The notes beneath the pieces are model-generated. The model did not search any database. It saw only the letters and a list, made by a program, of their open reading frames with translations, and was not told the origin of the DNA. A stretch of 10,779 bases of DNA, taken from Atopobiaceae bacterium (GTDB taxonomy: Bacteria; Actinomycetota; Coriobacteriia; Coriobacteriales; Atopobiaceae). The stretch covers positions 1-10,779 of the forward strand of contig JAFWLX010000228.1 in assembly GCA_017510875.1 (NCBI GenBank), given 5' to 3'. Below are positions 1-7,722 of the stretch, piece by piece; position 1 is the stretch's first letter, and each line of letters opens with the position of its first letter. A program made the position numbers and the translations under genes.

Positions 1-370
1 CGATGGCAAGGGTGTCCGTCGCGAGGCGGAATCCGAAGGAAGCCGGAGGCGAAACCTCGGCCCGAGGGACACGAACCGCATAAGGCGGGCGCGGCGGGTA
101 AGGCTGCGAATCAAGCCGAAGCCCGATAGCTGCACGGAAGTCGCGCGCGTAGATGCGGCGGGCACATGAGGCGAAGGGGGTGTGACTTACCCCGGGAGGC
201 CTCACGGGCGGGAAGGAGAGGCAAAGGGGTCGGCCGACCCCCGAAGAAGGGCAACGGCGACGGGCCGCCCGTAGCAACAGCGAACCGTGAGGAGTCAGCA
301 GAGGCCATAGTAGCGGCGACGCCGGCCGCGAAGGGCCGAACCCAGACGGAGGGAGTCACCGAGGGAGACC
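1..370 (+). ncRNA. Group II ribozyme domains I (part) to III
   Basis: This non-coding stretch before the RT has the conserved look of bacterial group II intron domain I, including GGCAAGGGTGTCC near position 6 and its partner GGGACACGAACCGC at 65-78. TGTCC (13-17) and GGACA (67-71) can pair to close one subdomain. Around 286-340 the run GTGAGGAGTCAGCAGAGGCC, followed by GAAGGGCCGAAC, is typical of the domain II-III region just before the ORF. No protein gene is credible here; the short open frames are by-products of high GC. I did not identify the exon-binding sequences. Domain borders inside this stretch are approximate. Confidence 0.8.
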
Positions 371-1804
371 ATGCGTGCGGATGATGGCAGACAACTTCGA
401 ACCGGATTCGAGGGCCAGCCGGGAAGGGCAGGGGCGGAACCCCGAGAGATACCGGAGGCGCCGACGCGCGCGCGGAGCACCGAAGCGGACGAACCCGACG
501 CGACGCAAGTCGGTAACACCGAGGACCTGCTCGAACGCATCTGCTCGCGCGAGAACATGCAGCTGGCATGCGAGCGCGTGGTCAGGAACGGGGGCGCGGG
601 CGGCGTGGACGGCATGGGCGTGGCGGAGCTGCCCGCGTGGCTCGACGCCAACCACGGCGCGCTCACGGACAGGATTCTCAAGGGGAGGTACCGGCCAAAG
701 CCGGTGCGAAGGGTGGAGATACCCAAGAGGGAGAGGGGCAAGGTCAGGCTGCTCGGCATCCCCACCTGCGTGGACCGCATGGTCCAGCTGGCCGTCGCGC
801 AGCAGCTGACGCCCATATTCGAGCCGAGGTTCCACGAGGACAGCTACGGCTTCCGCCCCGGCAGGTCGGCTCACGACGCGCTGCGCGCCGTCAAGCGCCA
901 CGCCGATGCGGGCAACGTATGGGTGGCCTCCATGGACCTCGAGAGGTTCTTCGACACCGTGAACCAGTCCAAGCTCGTGCAGCTGCTCTCCGACGCGCTC
1001 GCCGACAAGCGGGTGGTGTCGCTCGTGCACCGCTTCCTCATGTCGGGCGTCGTGGTGGACGGCATCGTGGGGGAGACCGTCGAGGGCGCCCCGCAGGGAG
1101 GCCCGCTGTCGCCGCTGCTCGCCAACGTCCTGCTCAGCGAGCTGGACTGGGAGCTTGAGCGGCGCGGCCACGCGTTCGTCCGCTACGCCGACGACTTCAT
1201 CATCATGAAGCGCAGCCGCAAGGCGGCGGAGAGGGCGATGGAGTCGGTGACCAAGTTCGTGGAGTCGAGGCTGTTCCTCAGGGTCAACCGCGAGAAGTCG
1301 TTCGTGGCGCACATAACCCAGCAGGTCGGGTACCTCGGGTACTCCTTCGGGATGCGCAGGGATGCTGACGGCGTGGTCAGGCTGCGCATGCAGGTGCACC
1401 GGAGCTCGGTCGAGTCACTGAAGGGCAAGGTGCGCGAGATTCTCTCGCGCTCCAACGGATGGTCGCTGGACTACCGCCGGTACCGGCTGCGCTGCCTCGT
1501 CTACGGCTGGGTGGGCTACTTCCGCCTGGCCGACATGCGGGGGCTGCTGCGCGACCTCGATTCGTGGGTTCGACGGAAGATACGATGCGTGTACTGGAAG
1601 TGCTGGAAGCGGATTCGGACCAGGCTCCGCGCCCTCCTGCGCCTTGGAGTCGCATGGGGACAGGCATGGCAGTGGGCGAACTCGCGGAAGGCATACTGGC
1701 GCGTGGCGGGCAGCGGCATCCTCGACCGTGCGCTCAACAACGCCAAGCTCGTAGAGCTGGGCTGGCCCCCCTTCTGCCCTCGTTACCTGCAGGTGAAGTG
1801 TTAA
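371..1804 (+). CDS. ltrA: Group II intron reverse transcriptase/maturase (LtrA-type)
   Basis: The 477-residue intron-encoded protein acts as a maturase (helps the intron RNA splice) and as a reverse transcriptase (copies it into the target DNA). Visible RT blocks are the opening LLERICSRENMQLACERV (53-70), GVDGM (78-82), LLGIPTCVDRMVQ (127-139), SYGFRPGRSAHDAL (158-171), SMDLERFFD (187-195), the template/primer block PQGGPLSPLLANV (241-253) and the catalytic YADD (272-275). The maturase (X) domain follows, with GWVGYFR near residue 380. The C-terminus ends soon after SRKAYWRVAGSGILDRALNN with no CxxC/HNH endonuclease, a normal feature of endonuclease-lacking bacterial introns. The start at 371 is supported by GAGGGAG just upstream. 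About 50 poorly conserved residues precede the RT core, so a later start is possible. The stop lies 8 nt before domain V. Confidence 0.95.
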   Translation: MRADDGRQLRTGFEGQPGRAGAEPREIPEAPTRARSTEADEPDATQVGNTEDLLERICSRENMQLACERVVRNGGAGGVDGMGVAELPAWLDANHGALTDRILKGRYRPKPVRRVEIPKRERGKVRLLGIPTCVDRMVQLAVAQQLTPIFEPRFHEDSYGFRPGRSAHDALRAVKRHADAGNVWVASMDLERFFDTVNQSKLVQLLSDALADKRVVSLVHRFLMSGVVVDGIVGETVEGAPQGGPLSPLLANVLLSELDWELERRGHAFVRYADDFIIMKRSRKAAERAMESVTKFVESRLFLRVNREKSFVAHITQQVGYLGYSFGMRRDADGVVRLRMQVHRSSVESLKGKVREILSRSNGWSLDYRRYRLRCLVYGWVGYFRLADMRGLLRDLDSWVRRKIRCVYWKCWKRIRTRLRALLRLGVAWGQAWQWANSRKAYWRVAGSGILDRALNNAKLVELGWPPFCPRYLQVKC

Positions 1805-1812
1805 GTCCGGGA

Positions 1813-1844
1813 ACCGCCGTGTACCGAACGGTACGCACGGTGGT
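1813..1844 (+). ncRNA. Group II intron domain V
   Basis: This is the catalytic hairpin of the ribozyme. The lower stem is CCGCCGTG (1814-1821) paired with CACGGTGG (1836-1843), with one G-U pair and an added A1813-T1844 pair. A two-base bulge CG (1834-1835) follows, then the upper stem TACC/GGTA (1822-1825/1830-1833) capped by GAAC (1826-1829). The catalytic triad position reads CGC (1815-1817), not the commoner AGC. The size, the bulge position and the short helix are all as expected, so the ribozyme core looks functional. Confidence 0.93.
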
Positions 1845-1846
1845 GT

Positions 1847-1885
1847 GGGAGGACGGCGCGCCGATAAACGGCGCGCCTCCTACCC
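1847..1885 (+). ncRNA. Group II intron domain VI with bulged branch-point A1882
   Basis: Base pairs are GGG (1847-1849) with CCC (1883-1885), A1850 with T1881, GG (1851-1852) with CC (1879-1880), A1853 with T1878, and GGCGCGCC (1855-1862) with GGCGCGCC (1870-1877), closed by the loop GATAAAC. A1882 is left unpaired in the 3' strand. It is the seventh base counted back from the intron end at 1888, where the lariat branch-point adenosine is expected. C1854 is an extra unpaired base. Confidence 0.88.
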
Positions 1886-1888
1886 GAT

Positions 1889-1980
1889 CGCAGCTGCCGC
1901 GCCGTAAGGGCGGAGCGCTTAGCCGAAGCGGAGCCTGAAGGTCACCGTGGCAGCCGGTCTGTGGGGTGTGCCCGGTGCCC
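1889..1980 (+). repeat. Half of a palindromic repeat element, split by the intron
   Basis: Positions 1889-1917 match the reverse complement of 9286-9258 exactly (29 bases). After a small difference (CTT here against TG there), 1921-1935 again match exactly. Similarity then weakens, but GTCTGTGGGGTG at 1957 aligns with the outer arm motif GTCTCTGGCGTG of the intact copy, and GCCC at 1977-1980 aligns with its end. This copy is about 14 bases shorter than the matching half at 9181-9286. The other half should lie to the left of the intron, outside the window. Confidence 0.8.
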
Positions 1981-2015
1981 GTGGTCCGGGTTGCCCGCCC
2001 CCTCGACCCACAGAC
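1957..2015. other. Potential hairpin upstream of the TIR gene
   Basis: GTCTGTGGG (1957-1965) and CCCACAGAC (2007-2015) are perfect inverted repeats. Inside them CCCGG (1971-1975) faces CCGGG (1986-1990). The structure joins the end of the broken repeat to the TIR gene leader. It could act as a terminator-like or regulatory structure, but there is no T-run after it and its role is unknown. Confidence 0.35.
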
Positions 2016-2030
2016 ACCTGGGCAGTCGTT

Positions 2031-2036
2031 TACAAT
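2031..2036 (+). promoter_or_regulatory. Possible -10 box of the TIR gene
   Basis: TACAAT at 2031-2036 differs from the sigma-70/SigA -10 consensus TATAAT at one base. It would give a leader of about 28 bases ending at the AGGAG ribosome binding site (2061-2065). No good -35 box lies 16-18 bases upstream, so this is a weak call. Confidence 0.3.
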
Positions 2037-2070
2037 GGAGGCATTCCTACCTTCAACACGAGGAGTGCCC

Positions 2071-5000
2071 ATGCGCTGCGAGAAGTGTGGTAACGAGATA
2101 CCGTCGTTTGCCGTGTACTGTCCGTATTGTGGTGCTCATGTAGACGATACCGAGGAGCCTACCGACTACGAGTACGAGGCCTTTATCAGCTATCGTCACC
2201 TGCCTCAGGACCGCGCGGCGGCCACTCGTATCCAGCGACTGCTTGAGGGTGCAAACATCCCCAAAGAGCTGCGCAATCCGCCCGAGAAGAAGCGCATGGG
2301 CAAGCTCTTTCGCGATGAGGACGAGCTCACCGCAACGGAGTCCCTTTCCGACACCATCGTCGAGGCCCTTAAAAAGTCCCGCTATCTTATTGTGGTGTGC
2401 ACGCCCGACACCCGTAAGAGCGATTGGGTGCTACGCGAGGTCGAGACCTTTGCCGCGCTGCACGGGCGTGATCATGTTCTTACGGCACTTGCCGCAGGCG
2501 AGCCCTCCGAGAGCTTCCCGCCGCTTCTCCTCTCACGCTGGGTCCCCGACGAGGAGACGGGGGCCTACCACGAGATCCCCTCCGAGCCGCTTGCGGCCAA
2601 CCTGCGCCCCGAGAACAAGCGCGGCCATAGTCGCGAGGTCATACGGCTGCAGGCTACAATGCTTGGGTGTGGCTACGATGACCTGCAGCAGCGCATCCGC
2701 ATGCGTCGCATGCGCATGAACGTGGCGATTGCGGTCGCACTGATGCTGGCCGGTCTCGCCTTTGGCGTGTTTGCCCTGGCGCAGAGGGCAGAGACCCAGA
2801 TAGCCTACTATGTGGCTCTGCGCAACGAGTCAGAGCTGCTGGCGCGAGAATTCGAGAATTATCTCAATAGCGGCAAACGTATCGAAGCTTTGCGGAGTGC
2901 CTACGACGCCCTGCCGACCGATGACGATGACCGCGTTTTTGTACCCGAGGCCCAGCTGGCTCTTGAGCGTGCGCTAGACATCTTTCCCAGGACGACACCT
3001 TGGGTGGCATATAGCATTGATGGAGTAAGCAAGGTATATGACAGTTGCGACGGGATTCAGGCAACCGTGGAATATGGGAGCACCGTTGTCCTAAGCGATA
3101 CGGTGACAGGCGCAAAGAAGCTCTCGATAGGACTTCCAAAGACAACTGCAACCGATGAAGAGTTTGCGTCGTTTACGGCACAGATTGTGTTGGGCCTCAA
3201 GTTTGGTGATGGCACGCTTGTCTGCAAGCGCAGTCAAACGATGAATTGCTTTGACGTAGAAACGGGCAAAGAGCTTTGGAGCATTGAGGCAGACACGAAT
3301 CTTGATGATGTCACCAATATCCTGTATCTCAAGAACTCTCATCAGTTTGTCATCTCCACAGTTAGCATGTCAGAGGACAAATACGCACTGTCCTTTTTGT
3401 TCTATGACGAAAAGACGGGTCAGCTTGCACGGACGGTCACCATTGAAGATGCGCCTACGGCCAGCTACCCACGGTTGGTGGCTGTCTCGCCCGACGAACG
3501 CTACATTGCCGCACTGCTTGAGAACTACGGCGTGACAGACTCGGGGAGCGTTGCGGGAATAGCTCTCTTTGCAAACGAGCCGACCGAGGATAGGGCGCCG
3601 CAGATTCTTATAGCGCCGTGCTCGCGCAAGCATGGGCGAGACATCGACTTTGTCAACGATGCCATCGTTGTGGTATGTGCGGACGACACGGAATATCCGG
3701 ATGAGGATACGCTCGATGACGCGCCAACCGTCAATGTCAGCTATGAATGCTTTGACCTTACACTCAACCGTTTGTGGAAGCATGACGAGGCTTGCGAGTA
3801 CCAGCTTGTTGATGGCGAATACCACAGTGCTGGTGACGCTAGTGTCGTAGGTGTTGTCACCGAGGGCCTTGACCCCTCGCCACAGATTGTCTGCACATGC
3901 AATGACGCGTTTATGACGCTTGAAGCCGCAACAGGAGATCTTTACCGATGGGTGCCTGTGGGCGCCCCCCTTGCCGGTGCCATCCTTGCGGGTGATGCGG
4001 GGGAGTTCTGTGTGGCGGGGTGCACGAATGACGGCGATGTCTTTGTGCGATCTCCTCTTACCAACACTCTAAAAAAAGACGCGATGCTTCATGCTTCCTT
4101 CAGTCAGTCGATTAGTTTTGCCCACCCGATTATGAATGGGGGCGAGTTTGCTGGCTTTGCCGCATGGGACAACGAATCGCGCAGCTACCTGATCTTCATG
4201 CTCGACGATCTTGCAGGCAGGGGCACACAGAGGTCCAGCACAAACGTGGACGGCTCCGTTAAAACCAATGGCAGCAATCTGGTTGTAACTACTACAGACA
4301 GCATAGTCATGGTTGACCCCAACAAGTATGAGGCGCTTTGGACTGTGAAGAAATCTTCCCTTGACTTGGGTGATTCAAAGATTCGTACGCTGTTTACGCC
4401 CACATCGGTAATCGCATACAGTGTGGAAGAAACCAACGATACAACCTTGACGCTCAGGCTTGCCGAACTCTCGAATAAGGACGGCTCCGTGGTGGTAGCG
4501 TGGTCGATACCATGGTCCAATACGCATGGTGCATCACCTGAAAGTCTATGGATTGTTGACTATAACAAAAGAAAAGACGACAAACGTTTTGTGGCCATAA
4601 CAGATCTTTTCTCCTGCGAGGTCGTGGACCTCGACACGCAGGAAAAGGTCTTGGAGGTAAGTGACGAAGGCACAAGCGCCACCATGTTCGCAGATGTCAT
4701 GCTTGCGCAGGATAGCCTCATCATTGTTGAAGAGGCGGGATCGTTCGAGCGCTTAGAACACTTCTCCTTAGAGACAGGCGACGAGATTGGTGGCTACCTC
4801 TCTCAGGCGGCTATCGAGAACATGCTTGTGACTTCGACGATAGCGTTTCTTGACGAGGATCGATCGGTCATTGCCGTACGTTGCCTTGATGGCGTAGTGA
4901 GGGCCTACAACACCCATGACGGGTCGTACGTGTGGAGCTCTGACCCCGCGATAAAGAACATCCAGTTTTTGTGTCGGGCAAATGACGAATACTTCATGGT

Positions 5001-5370
5001 CCAGGACTTTATGGGGTGCTGCTGCCTGCTTAAGAGTAGCGACGGACAGTGCAGTATGAGCTCTAACGTGACGTTTCCTGTCATGCAGTCGTGCGAGCGC
5101 CCGGATGACGGCAGCGGTACTGTCATCCTTAGTTATAAGCCAAAAGGTGCTGGTGGTACCTCCTCTTTGGTAATGTTTGCCTGGGGAGATTCCTATTTTG
5201 GACCTATCAGCGAGGTTAACTATGGAGTCCTGTTCTCGCCTGACGGCAAGAGCGTTCTGATCGACGCTCCGTGGAACGACGACTTCATCGTGTACGAGCG
5301 CTTGTCACGCGAAGACATGATGAAGCGTGCGAAGGAGCTGATCGACTCGTATGACGGTGATGCCGGCTAG
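2071..5370 (+). CDS. Zinc-ribbon/TIR/transmembrane/beta-propeller protein
   Basis: This protein of 1099 residues was probably built as sensor plus enzyme. Residues 1-25 are a zinc ribbon (C3, C6, C17, C20). Residues 33-155 are a TIR domain with EAFISYRH (36-43), LFRDEDEL (79-86) and SDWVLREVE (117-125). Glu123 is placed like the catalytic glutamate of NAD-cleaving TIRs such as SARM1. Residues 217-238 form one transmembrane helix. Residues 245-305 are a helical linker (SGKRIEALRSAYDALP, then VPEAQLALERAL) seen in bacterial TIR/WD40-type proteins. Residues about 310-1085 look like a WD40/PQQ-type propeller, with repeated strands such as ETGKELWSI and HDGSYVWSSD. AGGAG at 2061-2065 followed by ATG at 2071 fixes the start; upstream in-frame ATGs at 1966 and 2035 lack such a site. 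Membrane topology, enzymatic activity (NADase) and trigger are inferred. The gene stands alone on its strand and converges on the minus-strand operon. Confidence 0.9.
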   Translation: MRCEKCGNEIPSFAVYCPYCGAHVDDTEEPTDYEYEAFISYRHLPQDRAAATRIQRLLEGANIPKELRNPPEKKRMGKLFRDEDELTATESLSDTIVEALKKSRYLIVVCTPDTRKSDWVLREVETFAALHGRDHVLTALAAGEPSESFPPLLLSRWVPDEETGAYHEIPSEPLAANLRPENKRGHSREVIRLQATMLGCGYDDLQQRIRMRRMRMNVAIAVALMLAGLAFGVFALAQRAETQIAYYVALRNESELLAREFENYLNSGKRIEALRSAYDALPTDDDDRVFVPEAQLALERALDIFPRTTPWVAYSIDGVSKVYDSCDGIQATVEYGSTVVLSDTVTGAKKLSIGLPKTTATDEEFASFTAQIVLGLKFGDGTLVCKRSQTMNCFDVETGKELWSIEADTNLDDVTNILYLKNSHQFVISTVSMSEDKYALSFLFYDEKTGQLARTVTIEDAPTASYPRLVAVSPDERYIAALLENYGVTDSGSVAGIALFANEPTEDRAPQILIAPCSRKHGRDIDFVNDAIVVVCADDTEYPDEDTLDDAPTVNVSYECFDLTLNRLWKHDEACEYQLVDGEYHSAGDASVVGVVTEGLDPSPQIVCTCNDAFMTLEAATGDLYRWVPVGAPLAGAILAGDAGEFCVAGCTNDGDVFVRSPLTNTLKKDAMLHASFSQSISFAHPIMNGGEFAGFAAWDNESRSYLIFMLDDLAGRGTQRSSTNVDGSVKTNGSNLVVTTTDSIVMVDPNKYEALWTVKKSSLDLGDSKIRTLFTPTSVIAYSVEETNDTTLTLRLAELSNKDGSVVVAWSIPWSNTHGASPESLWIVDYNKRKDDKRFVAITDLFSCEVVDLDTQEKVLEVSDEGTSATMFADVMLAQDSLIIVEEAGSFERLEHFSLETGDEIGGYLSQAAIENMLVTSTIAFLDEDRSVIAVRCLDGVVRAYNTHDGSYVWSSDPAIKNIQFLCRANDEYFMVQDFMGCCCLLKSSDGQCSMSSNVTFPVMQSCERPDDGSGTVILSYKPKGAGGTSSLVMFAWGDSYFGPISEVNYGVLFSPDGKSVLIDAPWNDDFIVYERLSREDMMKRAKELIDSYDGDAG

Positions 5371-5371
5371 T

Positions 5372-5402
5372 GGGACAGAAGGGGGCAGCCCCTTTCTGTC
5401 CC
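5372..5402. terminator. Hairpin between convergent genes
   Basis: GGGACAGAAGGGG (5372-5384) pairs with CCCCTTTCTGTCCC (5389-5402), with one extra T-side base bulged and the loop GCAG. It starts just after the TIR gene stop and ends 1 base before the stop of the opposing gene, so it could end transcription from both sides. There is no clear T-run on either strand, so it may work poorly as an intrinsic terminator. Confidence 0.65.
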
Positions 5403-5403
5403 C

Positions 5404-7686
5404 CTAGCTACGGTGACGGTCTTCCACAATCTGTTTGAGGTGATGCACAATCACGTCGTCAAGGCGCTCGTATTCCTTGTCGGTGGCCTTGTTGGTTACG
5501 GGGTACACAAAGTCGCTGGTAGCCTGCAGGTCCTCAAAGGGCACGAGGCACACGTGCTGGCGCGAGAGGCGATTCTGGTTCTCGTGGGTAGCCTCATAGA
5601 ACGCATGGAAGGTCTGCTCGTCGGCAAGCTCGTAGCCTTCGGTGCGTATGTAGGCGTTCCAGCGGTCGTGTTCCATCTTAGAGAGCCAGCGCAGCTCGTC
5701 GGGCGATGCGTTGTCCACGTAATCCTGGAACTGGTCAACCAGTGCGCTCAAGGCCGTCTTGCGCATATTTGCACCGGGCGCGCCATAGTCTAGCGCAAAG
5801 CTCACCAGCTCGCCCTGCCACTGTGACGTGAGCACCTGGGGTAGCTCCACGTCCGTAGGCCCGTAGAGGGCACAACGCCGCAGATAGGCAAACAGGTTGT
5901 ACTTAAGGTGTATGGCGGTGGCTCTTGACGAGCGACGGTTGTACTCGTAGCGATTGTAGCCGGCGTCGGCTTGGCTACGCAGTTGCTGCGCCTCCTTGCT
6001 GTCGGGGTCGCCCAGGTCATAGCAGCCCCAGTAAGCGCGGTTGACGTTTTGCCCCATCAGGTCAAGGTGGGGCATCAGAAGGTTCTCGTACGAGTAGGTG
6101 TCGCTCTCGATGCCTATGGGCAGTATGTCGTAGGGCTCGCCCTTGCCGGTGGCCAGCTTGCCTGTGGCGTGAGCCAGCGACTTGTCCGAGATAATTGCGC
6201 AGATAAGGGGACGGTCCACGCGGTCGGGAGCCTTGTCTGCCTCAAAGCGGCCCTGCTCCAGAATTTCGCGCGTGCGGCGGGCGGCCTTGATGTTGGTCAG
6301 GTCGTCACCAAGCGCAATGATAAGATACGTGAGCTCGTCACGGTTTTCGTGCAGGTAGTCAAGGTACTCGCCCCGCTCGACGTTGACGCTGACAAAGTTG
6401 ATGTGATAGGCGCTGTCTGCGTCGTTGCCGTTCAGGCGCAAGATCTCGGGGCAGTCCATGCGAAGCCGTTCTTTTATGCTTCCATCCGTGCTGATGACGT
6501 CGATGGTGTAGTCGATGTCATCCATTTGGCTGCACCACACGGCCGCCTTCAGAAACTCGCAGCCAATGGTGCCCGCTCCTATGATGGCAATGCGACGTTT
6601 GTGCTTGGTGTACAGCAGGTCATCGCGCTCGGGGACGCGGCTGCTGCTGGGTTTCTCCACCAAGAAGAGCGGGTACTTCCACAAAAACGACTCGATGGTG
6701 CTGCGCAGGCGATCAATGCGCCTGATCGATACCGGCGGCAGATCGCCGGGGGCAACCTTTGATGCAGCCGCTGCCGCCATGTCGTCAATAAAGATATCGG
6801 CCGTTACTGACGACGACATAACATAGACCTGCGACCGCGCAAGATGGCGCTGCTTCTTTTCTGTGCCTCCCACGCTGTTGTCTGCCAGCTTTTTGACAAA
6901 GGACAGGCCGCTTTGCAGGTTGGCCATCTCGTTCTCGCCGCTGATCACAAAGACCCTGCGCCTGTTTGTCTCGCTGAGGTAGTCAATCACCTTAATGATG
7001 GGCTGGGCAAGAAAGAGCATCTCTCGTGATACGGCCTTCTCAAGCAGGTTACTGTTCTGGCCTCCACCCTTGGCTGGTGACACCTGGTTGCTTGGGATGC
7101 TGGTGAATGCAATGAGGCATTGTTCGCTCTCGTCCAGATGCCGCTCATGCTCGTAGTGCTCTGTGATGCTCGAGGCCAGTGCGAGCGACATATCGTTGAG
7201 GTTCGAGAACACAAAGGTATCGCAGCCACGCGAGGCAAAGCGCAGGCGGGGAGAGCTCAAAAGACCTGTCACAAAGATGTAGATGCCCATAAGCGTGTCG
7301 ATGGGCGCGGCCAGACGTGCCAGCGAGTTGGTGATGTCGTAGGCGTTGCAGAGGTCATCGTTGGGCAGGTACTGCGCTAACACGTTGCTTTGGACGCTGC
7401 TGCCTCCCTGAGCGCCAAACATGCGGATAGTAACCAAGACCGAATCAATGATGGGTACGTGTCCGTTGTACTTGACAATGCCCGACATCTCTTGCGAAAG
7501 CACGAGCAGGTAGGTGCCCACGGACAGCACGATGGTCGAGAAGGTCCAAGGCGAGAGGGGTATGCTCTCAAGAAAACGGACAAAGCGCTGGTTTCCCCGT
7601 GTGCCAAAGGCCAGCAGCATGCTCAGGACAGACGCCAACCAGCCTACGTAGACAAACACTTTTAGCGCCATGCTGAGGTTTTCCAT
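5404..7686 (-). CDS. Membrane protein with Rossmann (TrkA-N-like) modules and RyR domain
   Basis: A 760-residue protein. The N-terminus carries three likely membrane helices (about 8-27, 47-65 and 126-145). A first nucleotide-binding-like module starts near CDTFVFSNLNDMSLALASSI (155-174). A second, clear Rossmann fold carries IAIIGAGTIGCEF (366-378) with the GxGxxG loop and is followed by strands TIDVIST and LTYLIIALGDD. This resembles the TrkA-N/RCK domains that bind NAD(H) or other nucleotides. The C-terminal MEHDRWNAYIRTEGYE (671-686) and HVCLVPFEDL (711-720) are the signature of the RyR domain, first known from ryanodine receptors and found in bacterial nucleotide-linked systems. The start is supported by GGAGG at 7694-7698, 7 bases before ATG. 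It is the last gene of the minus-strand operon, 36 bases after the regulator. A ligand-gated membrane effector or sensor is my inference; no pore motif is evident. Confidence 0.85.
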   Translation of the reverse strand: MENLSMALKVFVYVGWLASVLSMLLAFGTRGNQRFVRFLESIPLSPWTFSTIVLSVGTYLLVLSQEMSGIVKYNGHVPIIDSVLVTIRMFGAQGGSSVQSNVLAQYLPNDDLCNAYDITNSLARLAAPIDTLMGIYIFVTGLLSSPRLRFASRGCDTFVFSNLNDMSLALASSITEHYEHERHLDESEQCLIAFTSIPSNQVSPAKGGGQNSNLLEKAVSREMLFLAQPIIKVIDYLSETNRRRVFVISGENEMANLQSGLSFVKKLADNSVGGTEKKQRHLARSQVYVMSSSVTADIFIDDMAAAAASKVAPGDLPPVSIRRIDRLRSTIESFLWKYPLFLVEKPSSSRVPERDDLLYTKHKRRIAIIGAGTIGCEFLKAAVWCSQMDDIDYTIDVISTDGSIKERLRMDCPEILRLNGNDADSAYHINFVSVNVERGEYLDYLHENRDELTYLIIALGDDLTNIKAARRTREILEQGRFEADKAPDRVDRPLICAIISDKSLAHATGKLATGKGEPYDILPIGIESDTYSYENLLMPHLDLMGQNVNRAYWGCYDLGDPDSKEAQQLRSQADAGYNRYEYNRRSSRATAIHLKYNLFAYLRRCALYGPTDVELPQVLTSQWQGELVSFALDYGAPGANMRKTALSALVDQFQDYVDNASPDELRWLSKMEHDRWNAYIRTEGYELADEQTFHAFYEATHENQNRLSRQHVCLVPFEDLQATSDFVYPVTNKATDKEYERLDDVIVHHLKQIVEDRHRS

Positions 7687-7722
7687 GGTGTTGCCTCCTC
7701 GTCTTAGTGGTGGTCGCGATGG

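Larger units (their letters stand above)
1..1888 (+). mobile_element. Group II intron (5' end cut by window)
   Basis: This is a retrotransposing self-splicing intron. The order is ribozyme domains I-III, an intron-encoded reverse transcriptase inside domain IV, domain V, then domain VI. Its 5' boundary (a GTGYG-type start) is not visible, so the element begins left of the window. The 3' boundary is placed at 1888 because the sequence after domain VI ends in AT (1887-1888), matching the usual AY end, and because the next base starts an exact match to the repeat at 9181-9441. The intron is clearly richer in G+C than its surroundings; for example the 60 bases from 1081 are about 77% GC. All parts look intact, so it may be active. 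The RT lacks an evident HNH endonuclease and the insertion site follows a hairpin. Both features recall class C introns, but I cannot assign the class firmly. Confidence 0.93.

Noticed and set aside
356..1399. Long minus-strand open frame of 347 codons antisense to the intron RT
   Set aside because: It lies wholly opposite the well-conserved RT, its product is a low-complexity His/Arg/Ala/Pro-rich sequence with no family signature, and it follows from the high GC of the RT gene.
1966..2070. Upstream extension of the TIR protein by 35 residues
   Set aside because: The extension is repeat-derived sequence with no ribosome binding site, while ATG 2071 has AGGAG at the right distance and begins directly with the zinc-ribbon motif.
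5971..6762. Plus-strand open frame of 263 codons
   Set aside because: It is antisense to the conserved Rossmann region of the RyR membrane protein, with a repetitive Val/Ala/Gln-rich product and no ribosome binding site.
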